In this document: one piece after another, positions 46,611-55,519 of the stretch
Layout of the letters: every line of letters starts with the position of its first letter
Numbering within the stretch: the stretch's first letter is position 1
DNA from: Anaplasmataceae bacterium AB001_6
Lineage (GTDB): Bacteria; Pseudomonadota; Alphaproteobacteria; Rickettsiales; Anaplasmataceae
Direction of reading: 5' to 3'
NCBI GenBank assembly: GCA_020002265.1
Contig: CP048228.1
Coordinates: 806,001-870,000 of the forward strand
DNA: 64,000 bases
Program-made: the position numbers and the translations under genes
Notes under the pieces: generated by a model
The model's database searches: none
What the model saw: only the letters and a program-made list of their open reading frames with translations
Told to the model about the DNA's origin: nothing

Positions 46611-47849
46611 TTATATAACATGACCTATTAAGAAATCATCATTATAATCATATATATATACATCTATCAAATCTTTGTTTGCAGGATATTTATTATCAAA
46701 TTTTACAGATGCAAAATTACTGGCTCTGCCTTTCCCCTTACCTTCTACGACAACTTTTAAAGAACTAAATTGTTGCATCTTATAAAAGAGATTTTTTTGC
46801 TCTTTACCTAACGCTATTAATTCTTTACACCTATCCTTTCTTGTTTTAACATCAATTTGCAGCATAATCGAAGCCAATGTTCCTTTACGCTCTGAATAAG
46901 GAAAGGCATGTATATAAGTAATATTTGCTTCTTTAATTAATTCTATAGTATTTTGATGCATTTCAATTGTTTCTGTAGGAAAACCAGCTATAAAATCTCC
47001 TCCAAAGACACAATCCGTTCTGTATTTTCGTAAATCGTGACAAAATTTTATAACATCATTTCTACGATGCCTTCTTTTCATTTTGCTTAAAATATAGTCA
47101 TCTCCCGATTGTATACTAAGGTGTAAATAGGGTGCCAATCTATTATTAGTGCACATCTCTTCCATTAGAACATCATCTATCTCTGCAACATCCAAAGAAG
47201 ATAGCCTAAGTTGCTCTAGCTCTGGAACGTGAAAAAATATTTTCTTTACAAGCTCTCCCAAGCTAAATTTTGCAGAAAAATCCATACCATAGCTGGATAA
47301 ATCAACACCTGTTAAAACAATCTCAGAATATCCATTCAAAACAAATAACTTAACTTGCGAAATAATATCATCTAATGGTACAGAGCGGCTTCTACCTCTA
47401 GCAATAGTAGTAATACAAAAGCTACAATTATGATCACATCCATCTTGTACTTTTAAAAATGCACGTGATCTTCCATTCATATTACCATCTAGATAGTTAG
47501 ATTTATCAGTAATATTTAATAGATTTTTTTCTGTGATATCTTCACTGATATATTCATGAGGATCAGTCTTTGATTTATTATCAATAATTTTTATAACATT
47601 AGAATAATTACTATACAGGTCTTTATTAATTTGTGAAGCACAGCCAGTCAATATGACTTTTTTTCCATCTAAGGCTAAGCGCCTCAAAGCTCTTTGTAAA
47701 GATCTTTCAGCATCTTGTGTTACAGCACAACTATTAATTACAACAGTATCATCAGCTATATTTGATTTATTTACGATATTCTCTATAACATTACTTTCAT
47801 AGCTATTCAATCTACAACCAAAAGTAATGACTTTACCCTTATTTTGCAT
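46611..47849 (-). CDS. mtaB: tRNA ct6A37/t6A37 methylthiotransferase MtaB
   Basis: A radical-SAM enzyme that adds a methylthio group to t6A37 of tRNAs that read ANN codons. The N-terminal UPF0004 domain carries three cluster cysteines (FGCRLNSYES, NSCAVTQDAE, LTGCAS), the radical SAM motif is DGCDHNCSFCITTIARGRSRS, cited by its core CDHNCSFC, and a C-terminal TRAM-like end follows. The GCRLN start distinguishes MtaB from MiaB. It lies 27 bases after rnc on the same strand. Confidence 0.93.
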   Translation of the reverse strand: MQNKGKVITFGCRLNSYESNVIENIVNKSNIADDTVVINSCAVTQDAERSLQRALRRLALDGKKVILTGCASQINKDLYSNYSNVIKIIDNKSKTDPHEYISEDITEKNLLNITDKSNYLDGNMNGRSRAFLKVQDGCDHNCSFCITTIARGRSRSVPLDDIISQVKLFVLNGYSEIVLTGVDLSSYGMDFSAKFSLGELVKKIFFHVPELEQLRLSSLDVAEIDDVLMEEMCTNNRLAPYLHLSIQSGDDYILSKMKRRHRRNDVIKFCHDLRKYRTDCVFGGDFIAGFPTETIEMHQNTIELIKEANITYIHAFPYSERKGTLASIMLQIDVKTRKDRCKELIALGKEQKNLFYKMQQFSSLKVVVEGKGKGRASNFASVKFDNKYPANKDLIDVYIYDYNDDFLIGHVI

Positions 47850-47876
47850 TAATAATCCTGATGAAATATAAAAAAA

Positions 47877-48557
47877 TTACTTCGAAATTTTAAGAACTTG
47901 AATCATTTTATCAGCAGCTTTATATTCTGCCGCTTTCTTGCTTTTCGCAGTACCTAAAAACTCAGGATAATCAGCTAACTTCAGGGAAACGGTAAATACA
48001 GGGTCATGATCTAAGCCTTCCTTCTTAATTATTTTATACTCAGGCAATGCAATACCTTTTTTTTGAGACCATTCTTGCAACAGACTCCTTGAATTAATCG
48101 GAATATCCACCATATCTTTAGCAAGATCATACCAAAAAATCTTAACAAACGCATATGCTGATTCATAACCACCATCAATATATATTGCGCCAATTAAAGC
48201 TTCAAGTCCATTTTCAAGATTACTATTCTTTGTTTTTCCACCATCATGCTCTTCTCCCAAGTCCATTACTATATACGCTCCAAGGCCCAATTTATTAGCA
48301 ATATTTACCAGAGTTTTACTACAAACAAGGTTAGTATGTCTTTTTGATAATCCACCTTCATTGGAAGTTGGATACGTTTTATACAAGATATCAGAAATGA
48401 CTAAAGAAAGCACAGAATCTCCCAAAAATTCCAAACGCTCATAGCTTAATTCACTGTGATGTTTTTTTAAACTAGGGTGTAAAAGAGATTCTTTTAATAT
48501 ACTCTTATCTTTAAATACATAACCTATCTCTCTTTCCAATGCGGCTAAATCAGTCAT
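47877..48557 (-). CDS. rnc: Ribonuclease III
   Basis: A 226-residue double-strand-specific RNase for rRNA processing and mRNA decay. The signature ERLEFLGDSVLSLVI with catalytic acidics, LENGLEALIGAIYIDGGYE (second acidic group) and a C-terminal dsRNA-binding domain (LLQEWSQKKGIALPEY, GTAKSKKAAEYKAADKMI) are all present. It is followed by mtaB and preceded by nuoE, all on the minus strand. Confidence 0.97.
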   Translation of the reverse strand: MTDLAALEREIGYVFKDKSILKESLLHPSLKKHHSELSYERLEFLGDSVLSLVISDILYKTYPTSNEGGLSKRHTNLVCSKTLVNIANKLGLGAYIVMDLGEEHDGGKTKNSNLENGLEALIGAIYIDGGYESAYAFVKIFWYDLAKDMVDIPINSRSLLQEWSQKKGIALPEYKIIKKEGLDHDPVFTVSLKLADYPEFLGTAKSKKAAEYKAADKMIQVLKISK

Positions 48558-48586
48558 AACTTCACAAAATTAATATGTCCTAAAGA

Positions 48587-49108
48587 TCATTTATTAACAG
48601 ATTCTTTTTCAATGATATTCTCTATAATACTATCTATTGTTGCTTCTGTTAAGTCTTCGTGAAAATCATTATTGATTTTAACAACAGGAGCATTAACACA
48701 TGCACCCAAGCATTCTATTTCAAACAGAGAAAATAAGCCGTCTTCTGTAGTTTGACCTACTTTTATATCTAGCTTTCTCTCAATAGCAGATTTAACAGAA
48801 CAACTATCTTTTAGCCAACAAGGAGTAGTGCGACAAACATAAATAACATATTTTCCGACTTTATCTGTATTATATAATTCATAAAAAGACGCAACAGAAA
48901 AGACTTCCATAGCAGGAATATCCAAAAATTCTGCTGTAGCAATCAACGCAGATTTTGACAACCAACCCTGCAAATGGCTTTGAAGAATATGTAATATCGG
49001 CAGAAGAGCAGCTTGTTTCTTATCACTTGGATAAAGCTCCAAAACATTATTCAATGCAATTTTTAAATCATCTGTAATCACAAATGTTTCATCACTACTA
49101 ATCTTCAT
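48587..49108 (-). CDS. nuoE: NADH-quinone oxidoreductase subunit E (24 kDa)
   Basis: A complex I subunit with a 2Fe-2S cluster in the NADH-oxidising arm. About 173 residues, with the four cluster cysteines in YVCRTTPCWLKDS (C-x4-C) and ECLGACVNAPV (C-x3-C). The ATG at 49108 is used; a TTG at 49114 is possible. Other nuo genes are not adjacent, as is usual for the scattered nuo genes of Rickettsiales. Confidence 0.95.
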   Translation of the reverse strand: MKISSDETFVITDDLKIALNNVLELYPSDKKQAALLPILHILQSHLQGWLSKSALIATAEFLDIPAMEVFSVASFYELYNTDKVGKYVIYVCRTTPCWLKDSCSVKSAIERKLDIKVGQTTEDGLFSLFEIECLGACVNAPVVKINNDFHEDLTEATIDSIIENIIEKESVNK

Positions 49109-49130
49109 ATTCAATATTCCTAGCTATAAA

Positions 49131-49781
49131 TCATATACTATTTCGTATCACATCATATAAATCAAAATGATCACTGACATATATTACATCATGCGGGATA
49201 TTTTCGGCATTACTATCACCATATAATATAGGAGTAATTCCAGCTTCAATAGCACAAATATAGTCTGTTATGCTATCTCCAATATAATAAACATGACTAT
49301 CTAACTCTATATCTAAATCCTTCATCGCAAAAATTATGGGAGCTGGTGAAGGTTTATCTGCTTCAGCATCACCTGAACCTACAACAGTTTTAAAAAACTT
49401 ATCCAACTGGAAAAAAGACACTTCTTTCCTTAATATGTCTCCGCTTTTATTACTTATCAGAGCACAACATATTCCACTATCTTTTATTAACTGTAAAACT
49501 TCTACTACATTATCAAACAAATCGGTCCTTTGGGGATCCAAACCGTAAAGTTTACTTCGAAAAAATTTAGATGCCGAATCTTTATCTTCTCCAAATACAC
49601 GATTGAAAAATACCTCTCTAGGCCCCCTATAGAGTTCAATATCTGTAGTATCTTTTCCAAAATGCTTATATGTTTCTTGCATAGCATAAGATATTAGGTG
49701 ATCAACATCAACTATTGTATTGTCCCAATCAAATAATATTGCTTTAGGGGCAAATGGCATTTTTGTTACTTTCTTTAACAT
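49131..49781 (-). CDS. HAD-superfamily phosphatase (phosphoglycolate-phosphatase-like)
   Basis: A 216-residue hydrolase of the haloacid dehalogenase fold. Motif 1 is LFDWDNTIVDVD (nucleophile Asp, with Trp between the two Asp residues), motif 2 ALISNKSGDIL, Lys in GDAEADKPSPAP and motif 4 YYIGDSITDYICAIEAG. The complete set suggests an active phosphatase; the substrate is not known. The start at 49781 is supported by AGGAGG about 8 bases upstream and overlaps the upstream aminotransferase gene by 38 bases. Confidence 0.88.
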   Translation of the reverse strand: MLKKVTKMPFAPKAILFDWDNTIVDVDHLISYAMQETYKHFGKDTTDIELYRGPREVFFNRVFGEDKDSASKFFRSKLYGLDPQRTDLFDNVVEVLQLIKDSGICCALISNKSGDILRKEVSFFQLDKFFKTVVGSGDAEADKPSPAPIIFAMKDLDIELDSHVYYIGDSITDYICAIEAGITPILYGDSNAENIPHDVIYVSDHFDLYDVIRNSI

Positions 49782-50631
49782 GTTTTAAAACCTCCTGCCA
49801 ATAAGCTTCTTCCAAAAGCTTAGTAATATGACCTTTTTTTCCATCTCGTATAATAAAATCATCAACTCTTCCAATTCCTGTAACAAAATGACAAGTTGTC
49901 GTTGTAAAAACCTCTTTGGCTTTAACAAGGCTATCCAGATCGAAAAGTTTTTCCCTCACTTCTATTTGAAGCCTCTCTGCAATCTTTATAACCGCAGCAC
50001 GAGTCACACCTGCCAGTATATAATTATCAGCTGGATGAGTAAATAAAACATTATCATCACAAACAACAAAAATATTTCTACTAGCGCATTCAGTAACAAC
50101 ATTATTCTCTTTTTGATATAAAATGACTTCATCTGCTCCTTGATCTTTAGCAAACTGTCTTAACATAATATTAGCTAACATTGATGTTGTTTTAATATCT
50201 CTTCTCATCCACCTAATATCTTCATGTGTTACACAATGTATCATTTTTGAATCTCTTGCCGGAAGAGACAAATCTTGTGTAAAAACTAATAAAACATATT
50301 TCATTGTTTCTTCAAAACAATGATCACGATCCGCTTCCCCCCTACTTATTTGCACATAAATTCTGCCGTTACATATAGAATTATCTTCTATTAATTTAAC
50401 TACTACAGATTTGACACTACGCTTAAATTCCGAAGAATCATATTTTATTCCCACTTTAGTCATTGAAAAACAAAGCCTTTCTAGGTGCTCTTCAAAGCAA
50501 ATAGGAACTCTTTCCACTACTGCTATAACTTCATAAAGAGCATCTCCAAAAACATATCCCCTATCATTAGCCGTTACAATTGCTTCATCAGAATGATGAA
50601 ATTTTCCATTAAAAAATAGATTAGAATGCAT
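49744..50631 (-). CDS. Class IV aminotransferase, D-amino-acid aminotransferase-like
   Basis: A 295-residue PLP enzyme. The family N-terminus (VTANDRGYVFGDALYEVIAV), the PLP lysine in RRDIKTTSMLANIMLRQ and VTECASRNIFVVCDDN are present. The layout fits D-alanine aminotransferase (Dat) better than IlvE; Dat supplies D-Ala or D-Glu for peptidoglycan, in keeping with dacA next door. GGAG lies about 7 bases before the ATG at 50631. IlvE or a 4-amino-4-deoxychorismate lyase are alternatives. Confidence 0.8.
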   Translation of the reverse strand: MHSNLFFNGKFHHSDEAIVTANDRGYVFGDALYEVIAVVERVPICFEEHLERLCFSMTKVGIKYDSSEFKRSVKSVVVKLIEDNSICNGRIYVQISRGEADRDHCFEETMKYVLLVFTQDLSLPARDSKMIHCVTHEDIRWMRRDIKTTSMLANIMLRQFAKDQGADEVILYQKENNVVTECASRNIFVVCDDNVLFTHPADNYILAGVTRAAVIKIAERLQIEVREKLFDLDSLVKAKEVFTTTTCHFVTGIGRVDDFIIRDGKKGHITKLLEEAYWQEVLKHVKESNKNAICP

Positions 50632-50669
50632 GTTATACTCCAAAAAAACACAAATTTGCTATGAATAAA

Positions 50670-51812
50670 TTAATTATTCATAAATATTCCTTTTATCTTG
50701 CGATAAAACCAATTTACTTGCTTTATATCTTGTTGAGCAAAAAAATACGTTTTTTCTATATTATCTTTAGAATATTCAATTTCTATAAAACCCAAATTAT
50801 CACCTCTACGTATTGGCGCTGGGATATTATTCGTATAATGAATATTTATCTTAGGTTTATTAACATCATATATAGAATGAACAATATTAATATCTTTTGT
50901 ACTTATAACATCTATAAAGTCTTCTTTTGCTCCTGTTATATCTACCTTAAAAACTACACTTCCATTTTGCACAACAGTTTTATTATCAAACATATTAAGT
51001 GCATAATTTAATAATTTTTTCGCCTCTAAATCCCTTTCTGACTTATTTTTTAAGCCATGCAAAACAACAAATACTCTTCTACCTTTTTTACTAACTGCTG
51101 TTACAGTTATCCCAAAACCAGTAACACTACTACTGCCTGTTTTTAAACCATCGATTATTAAATCTGATTTAAGCAAGGTATTAGTATTGGGTTGATAGAT
51201 AGAATTATGCTTCAAACCTTTTTCCAAAAATAAATATCTATATTGTGGAAAATCATCAAAAATTTTCTTTGATAGCTTAGCTATATCCATAATAGACATC
51301 TGATGACACGCGTCAGGCCAACCGCTAACATTAGTAAAATGAGAATCCATAAGTCCCAAAGATGGCGCTATTTCATTCATTTTTTTTACGAATAATTCTT
51401 GTGATCCACTCAAGCCTTCTGCAAGAGTGACAGTTGCATCATTTCCAGAAACAATTATAGCTCCTCTAATTAAATCGATAATTTTTATCTTTTCTCCTAT
51501 TTCAAGAAACATTGTAGAGCCACCTAATTTCCACGCTTCTTCACTTACAGTAAATTTATCATCTAAGGAAATTTGACCAGCATCTATAGCAGAAAAGACC
51601 AAATATAGTGTCATTAACTTACTCATAGATGCAGGCATGATAGACTCTCGAGAATTCTTCTCGAACAAAATTTGCCCTGTTAAATCGTCAATAATAACTG
51701 CATACTCTGCTGAAGTTTCAATATCATTAGATTTTGCAAAACAGTCAAGCCTCCATATAAAAGAAAAAACAACAAAAGATACGTATAAAAAACTTTTAAT
51801 ATTAAAATTCAT
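50670..51812 (-). CDS. dacA: D-alanyl-D-alanine carboxypeptidase (PBP5-type)
   Basis: A low-molecular-weight penicillin-binding protein that trims the terminal D-Ala from peptidoglycan stems. A signal peptide (SFLYVSFVVFSFIWRLDCFA) is followed by the catalytic Ser-x-x-Lys at PASMSKLMT (about 62-65), the SGN triad in VSGNDATVTLAEG and the KTG box DGLKTGSSSVTGFG. The C-terminal beta domain is present, but no clear membrane anchor follows. All active-site boxes are intact. It diverges from ruvA across 97 bases. Confidence 0.95.
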   Translation of the reverse strand: MNFNIKSFLYVSFVVFSFIWRLDCFAKSNDIETSAEYAVIIDDLTGQILFEKNSRESIMPASMSKLMTLYLVFSAIDAGQISLDDKFTVSEEAWKLGGSTMFLEIGEKIKIIDLIRGAIIVSGNDATVTLAEGLSGSQELFVKKMNEIAPSLGLMDSHFTNVSGWPDACHQMSIMDIAKLSKKIFDDFPQYRYLFLEKGLKHNSIYQPNTNTLLKSDLIIDGLKTGSSSVTGFGITVTAVSKKGRRVFVVLHGLKNKSERDLEAKKLLNYALNMFDNKTVVQNGSVVFKVDITGAKEDFIDVISTKDINIVHSIYDVNKPKINIHYTNNIPAPIRRGDNLGFIEIEYSKDNIEKTYFFAQQDIKQVNWFYRKIKGIFMNN

Positions 51813-51909
51813 CACAATTTTGTAAAATATTGATTGACAAAGACTTTAGTTTCTCAGTATAACACTGCATAAGATTATTGTCATTAAAATCAAAATACAG
51901 AGTGACAAA

Positions 51910-52518
51910 ATGATTGGTAAAATATCAGGAATAATTACAGAGATATATAAAGAATATGTTTTACTTACAGTACATGACATAAGTTACGTAATATATCTCC
52001 CGAAAAATATTATGCAAAAAGTAAAAATCGGAGAGCGTCACCAATTTTATATTACCCATCATTTTTATGAAGGTGGTCAAAAACTTTATGGATTAATTGA
52101 AAAATCCGAACAAGTATTATTAGAAAAATTGGCAACAGTCAGCGGCATAAGCTATAAAATAGCACTAAATTTGCTAGGAAATTTAACATCAGAGGAAATA
52201 ATTACAGCAATTAAGAATTCTGATGAAAACGTACTAAAGATCCCAGGTATAGGAAATAAAATTGCAAAAAGACTCATAACTGAACTTAAGGATTTCTGCT
52301 TACAAATGCAAGGGCATATACAATCGGTCAGTATAGCTAAAGATGAAACTTTATCCAGTATAAAAGACGAAGCAATTTCTGCATTATTAAATTTAGGATA
52401 CAAAAGCAAAGAAGCCGAATTAATAGTACAAAAAACAATGAATAACCTAAACAAAGAAACTAAAGTAGATGAAATTGTCAAAGAATCCCTTAGGAATTTA
52501 TTGCATGCAAAATCTTAA
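51910..52518 (+). CDS. ruvA: Holliday junction branch migration protein RuvA
   Basis: RuvA binds Holliday junctions and loads the RuvB helicase. The 202-residue protein begins MIGKISGIITEIYKEYVLLTV (OB domain), has helix-hairpin-helix parts (LATVSGISYKIALNLLGN, IPGIGNKIAKRLITEL) and the C-terminal RuvB-binding helices (AISALLNLGYKSKEAELIV). Pieces of this gene's 3' end recur at 55304 and 57547. ruvB, its usual neighbour, lies 6.8 kb downstream beyond a duplicated gene family. Confidence 0.97.
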   Translation: MIGKISGIITEIYKEYVLLTVHDISYVIYLPKNIMQKVKIGERHQFYITHHFYEGGQKLYGLIEKSEQVLLEKLATVSGISYKIALNLLGNLTSEEIITAIKNSDENVLKIPGIGNKIAKRLITELKDFCLQMQGHIQSVSIAKDETLSSIKDEAISALLNLGYKSKEAELIVQKTMNNLNKETKVDEIVKESLRNLLHAKS

Positions 52519-52622
52519 ATATCTTAGAAAATTAATAAATCTAAGTGTTATGTACTAGAAATAAAATGTAAAATGTGCTAAATATTATTAATATATTAAT
52601 ATATTAATAATAGAAATAGGGT

Positions 52623-53390
52623 ATGAAAAAGACATTAGCAGAACGCAGAAAAGCAAAATTGCAAGGATTACATATACCTAAAACAATAAACGAAAAAACA
52701 AATATAGAACGAGACGTTGAAATGAATCACAATCCAGATGTTATTTGCAGTATAACATCATTTTACGATCCAAGCGCACAAATATTTCGCAAATTTATCA
52801 TATCAGAAAATCAACGCAGAAATAATATCCGAAAAGCTAAGATTGCTATCCAAGAAGCTAAGTTTGATATCCAAGAAGCTAAAAATGCTATCAAAGAAAA
52901 TACGCTTACTATCCAAGAAGCTATGACTACTATCAAAAAAGCTAAGATTGTTATCAAAGAAGCTGAGATTGTTATCAAAGAAGCTGAGATTTTTATCCAA
53001 GAAACTAAGATTGCTATCAAAGAAGATAAGATTACTATCAAAGAAGCTAAGGATGCTATCCAAAAAGCTAAGATTGTTATCAAAGAAGCTGAGATTGTTA
53101 TCAAAGAAGCTGAGATTTTTATCCAAAAAGATAAGACTGCTATCAAAGAAGCTTCTATACATAATAGTAGTAATCAAGAATCGGAAGCCGCGTCATATCT
53201 TGAACATCAAGATACTATGTCGCTGTCAACACCTCCAATATCGATGTTATCATCGCCTCAGATAATGACGTTTTCACCACCATCACTATCACCATCATTA
53301 TTCTTACCACCGTCGTCTTTCATGTCTCAGATAGCATATAATGAACATCAAAATATTATGTCGCTGTCAACACCTCCAATATCGATGTAA
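52623..53390 (+). CDS. Coiled-coil heptad-repeat protein, N-terminal piece of interval copy 1
   Basis: A 255-residue protein. Residues 1-71 are basic; its start MKKTLAERRK resembles the starts of the two later copies (MKKTPRENRI, MERTQREYET). Residues 72-176 are exactly 15 heptads of type AKIVIKE, an ideal coiled coil. A SIHNSSNQES linker and a Pro/Ser/Met-rich tail follow, in which EHQ..MSLSTPPISM occurs twice. The second repeat runs straight into the stop, so the tail may be truncated. In copy 2 the same heptads are fused to the hydrolase, so this is probably the detached N-terminus of copy 1. Function unknown. Confidence 0.65.
   Translation: MKKTLAERRKAKLQGLHIPKTINEKTNIERDVEMNHNPDVICSITSFYDPSAQIFRKFIISENQRRNNIRKAKIAIQEAKFDIQEAKNAIKENTLTIQEAMTTIKKAKIVIKEAEIVIKEAEIFIQETKIAIKEDKITIKEAKDAIQKAKIVIKEAEIVIKEAEIFIQKDKTAIKEASIHNSSNQESEAASYLEHQDTMSLSTPPISMLSSPQIMTFSPPSLSPSLFLPPSSFMSQIAYNEHQNIMSLSTPPISM
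52836..53150 (+). repeat. 21-bp tandem repeat (15 units) encoding the heptads
   Basis: Fifteen imperfect units of 21 bp (core AAGATTGTTATCAAAGAAGCT and variants), exactly 315 bp and in phase with the coding frame. Units 6-8 and 12-14 are nearly the same, a higher-order repeat of six units (126 bp). Such tracts expand and contract by slippage or recombination without shifting the frame. Confidence 0.9.
53202..53388 (+). repeat. Direct repeat in the Pro/Ser-rich tail
   Basis: A 46-base segment at 53202-53247 recurs at 53343-53388 with two mismatches. It encodes EHQ(D/N)(T/I)MSLSTPPISM. After the first copy the frame continues (TTA); after the second the next codon is the stop TAA. Confidence 0.85.
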
Positions 53391-53486
53391 TTATCATAAT
53401 TAAATTATGTGTATATTCACTAGATAAATAATTCAAATTATGCTATCTAATGCACATAATATGATCATTGGTCATGAAGTAGTTTG

Positions 53487-54677
53487 ATGGATCAATCCTC
53501 AAAAATTGAAGATAATCATAAAATAAAAGATTTAGATATCAATGTAAGGAGAAGTAGTTTAGCAAGTATAGTGCGCTTTGTTGCTCTTTGTACAATATTT
53601 TTGCCATTCGTGCCTTTATTTTTACTAATAAAAGGGTTTATTGCCTTAGATAATCGTCTAGGCTTAGGGAAGGTAGAAAGATTGCGAAATAAACTAAACA
53701 AAACTATAGATTCATTCTGCCATGAATCAGACACTATGATACCATATGATAGCCTTTATATGGGGGACCAAAGAAATCCCTTTTTCTATCATAGTCGTTA
53801 TAATGTATTTGGCAATCTATATGACATAGTACGATATGAAGAATTAAGCACAGTAGGTGAATATGAATCAGCTCAAATGGCACGGAACAGAGTAATAGAA
53901 GCTTATCCTAATATATTTAGGAAAAGAAGCGGCGGACCATACTTAGAAATAGAAATGGAATTGACTGCATATAACAAATGTAATTATGGAAGATATAATA
54001 TTAGTGTAGTATCACAGCCTGATATTGAGGTATCATCTTGTTTTTCTCCTAATCTACCAACAGTGATTATGATACCAGGTCTTGCTTTACCTTTTGCGAT
54101 GGAAAAAGTAATCTACAATGAGAAGCATAATGTATGCCTTCTTAGTAAAATAACACCCCAAACAACTATTCGAGAGCTTATTCAAGCCTATACTGACGCT
54201 TACTTTAATCTCAGAGAATATTATTATTCTGATAATTCAAGTAATATACAAGAAAAACAAGATATTATTTTACTTGGTCATTCTGTAGGTGGTGGGTTAG
54301 CCTCAAGGGTAATGCTAAATATATTAGAGATAGATAAGAATGCTAAAGTAAAATTATTAACATATAATACTCCCAATAGACTAGATCTTGCTCTTATTAA
54401 TTATTCCTGTTTTCTTGGTTTGCCTACTATTCTTGATTTGCCTATTATATTACCTCATCTATCAACAATAGCGAAAAAAATATTATGTTGGTCATCTGAC
54501 CTGCAACTTGTTGATAATCATAAAAATATGAAATTGCTAAAAGAAAATTTTTCAGACGCTGAAAATGCAAGAGTAGCTTCTTTTAATCTCCCCGTGCATG
54601 GTAATTTCGTAAACGACATGTTAATAAATGACAATATACCTAATAGAAAAAAAATTTATATTACCGCCTTGGTATAG
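53487..54677 (+). CDS. Membrane-anchored alpha/beta-hydrolase-like protein, interval copy 1, interrupted
   Basis: A 396-residue product, ATG at 53487 (a TTG lies just before it). HKIKDLDI, then a hydrophobic stretch at about 25-55 that could anchor it in a membrane, then a hydrolase-like core: TVIMIPGLALP (oxyanion-type loop), ILLGHSVGGGLASRVMLNIL with the GxSxG elbow (Ser about 266), KLLTYNTPNRLD, VDNHKNMKLL and SFNLPVHGNFV. The two histidines here are candidate catalytic residues. The frame ends at TAG 54675 just after an A8 run (54647-54654). A one-base shift joins it to an open frame up to 55261 that holds the family C-terminus, giving about 592 residues. Gene function unknown. Confidence 0.65.
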   Translation: MDQSSKIEDNHKIKDLDINVRRSSLASIVRFVALCTIFLPFVPLFLLIKGFIALDNRLGLGKVERLRNKLNKTIDSFCHESDTMIPYDSLYMGDQRNPFFYHSRYNVFGNLYDIVRYEELSTVGEYESAQMARNRVIEAYPNIFRKRSGGPYLEIEMELTAYNKCNYGRYNISVVSQPDIEVSSCFSPNLPTVIMIPGLALPFAMEKVIYNEKHNVCLLSKITPQTTIRELIQAYTDAYFNLREYYYSDNSSNIQEKQDIILLGHSVGGGLASRVMLNILEIDKNAKVKLLTYNTPNRLDLALINYSCFLGLPTILDLPIILPHLSTIAKKILCWSSDLQLVDNHKNMKLLKENFSDAENARVASFNLPVHGNFVNDMLINDNIPNRKKIYITALV

Positions 54678-55261
54678 AGAATAAAATAAAGCTATTCTAT
54701 CTCATAGAAGATGCTATAGAAAAACGAAAAACCTCTATAAGAGTTGATTGCAACATTCTATCGCAAGAAATAACACGAAGAGAAAGTTATAGAAGATATC
54801 TGATATGCAAATTTGAAGATCATGATGGTGTTGATGATGATTGGATGTTTGACGTGGCCGAAGACATCCAAGATGCAGAGCAAGATCGAAACCATATTGT
54901 CACATTTCAAACAAATCGAACAAACTTGTTAGGTATGATAAATGAGGAAAGAATAACCACCTACAATCTTCAGCTAATATTAGAAAGTACTCGAAAGCTG
55001 CAAGCGTCAAAAATATTTTCCACAGAATATAATTCTCATATGCATGTTAATGTTGATCTCCAACCAATACAAGAATTTCTTTATAGTGATACACAAAGGA
55101 AAAGCCATACGTTACCAAAAACGGAATTGAGCGATTCAGCAGCAGCAGCATCAGCACAAGATTTCAACTCTTTCTTAAACAAAACGCCTAACTCTATCCT
55201 CTTAGCAACTTCCTCTCATAATTTACACAATATTGATCAAGTAACAGAGATGCTACTGTAA
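54653..55261 (+). pseudogene. C-terminal part of interval copy 1 in the -1 frame
   Basis: This frame is open without a stop from the A8 run to 55261. It continues copy 1 with YRLGIENKIKLFYLIEDA and ends with HVNVDLQPIQEFLYSD, equivalent to QYVDLNLQPIRDFIHD of copies 2 and 3. There is an internal ATG at 54845 without a good ribosome site. One added A in the run would restore the full protein, so this is a disrupted gene, a slippage product or a sequencing error. Confidence 0.65.
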
Positions 55262-55303
55262 TCATCATTATTATTATTCAATTATTTGATTATATATATA
55301 CCT

Positions 55304-55481
55304 AATTTAGCAAAGAAGCCGAATTAATAGTACAAAAAACAACGAATAACCTAAATGAAGAAACTAAAGTAGATGAAATTGTCAAAGAATCTCTTAGAAA
55401 TTTATTGCATGCAAAATTTTAAATATATTAAAAAATTAATAAATTTAAGTATTATATACTAGAAGTAAAATGTAAAATGTG
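55304..55481 (+). pseudogene. Duplicated ruvA 3' end (remnant 1)
   Basis: About 178 bases match the last part of ruvA and its 3' flank (52391-52577) closely, with a 10-base deletion near the start. The ruvA codons can be read as KEAELIVQKTTNNLNEETK and on to the stop, and the similarity continues past the stop into the leader. It starts right after a stretch like the bases preceding ruvB. Confidence 0.9.
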
Positions 55482-55519
55482 ATATATATCTAGTGTAGAA
55501 AGTATTAAAATGGGTACCA

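Noticed and set aside
52836-53150. CRISPR array
   Set aside because: The repeats are contiguous and coding, without unique spacers, and no cas gene is near.
52803-53265. Open frames on the minus strand and in another plus frame across the 21-bp repeats
   Set aside because: A stop-free 21-bp unit keeps several frames open by periodicity; these have no ribosome site, and their sequences are simple repeats.
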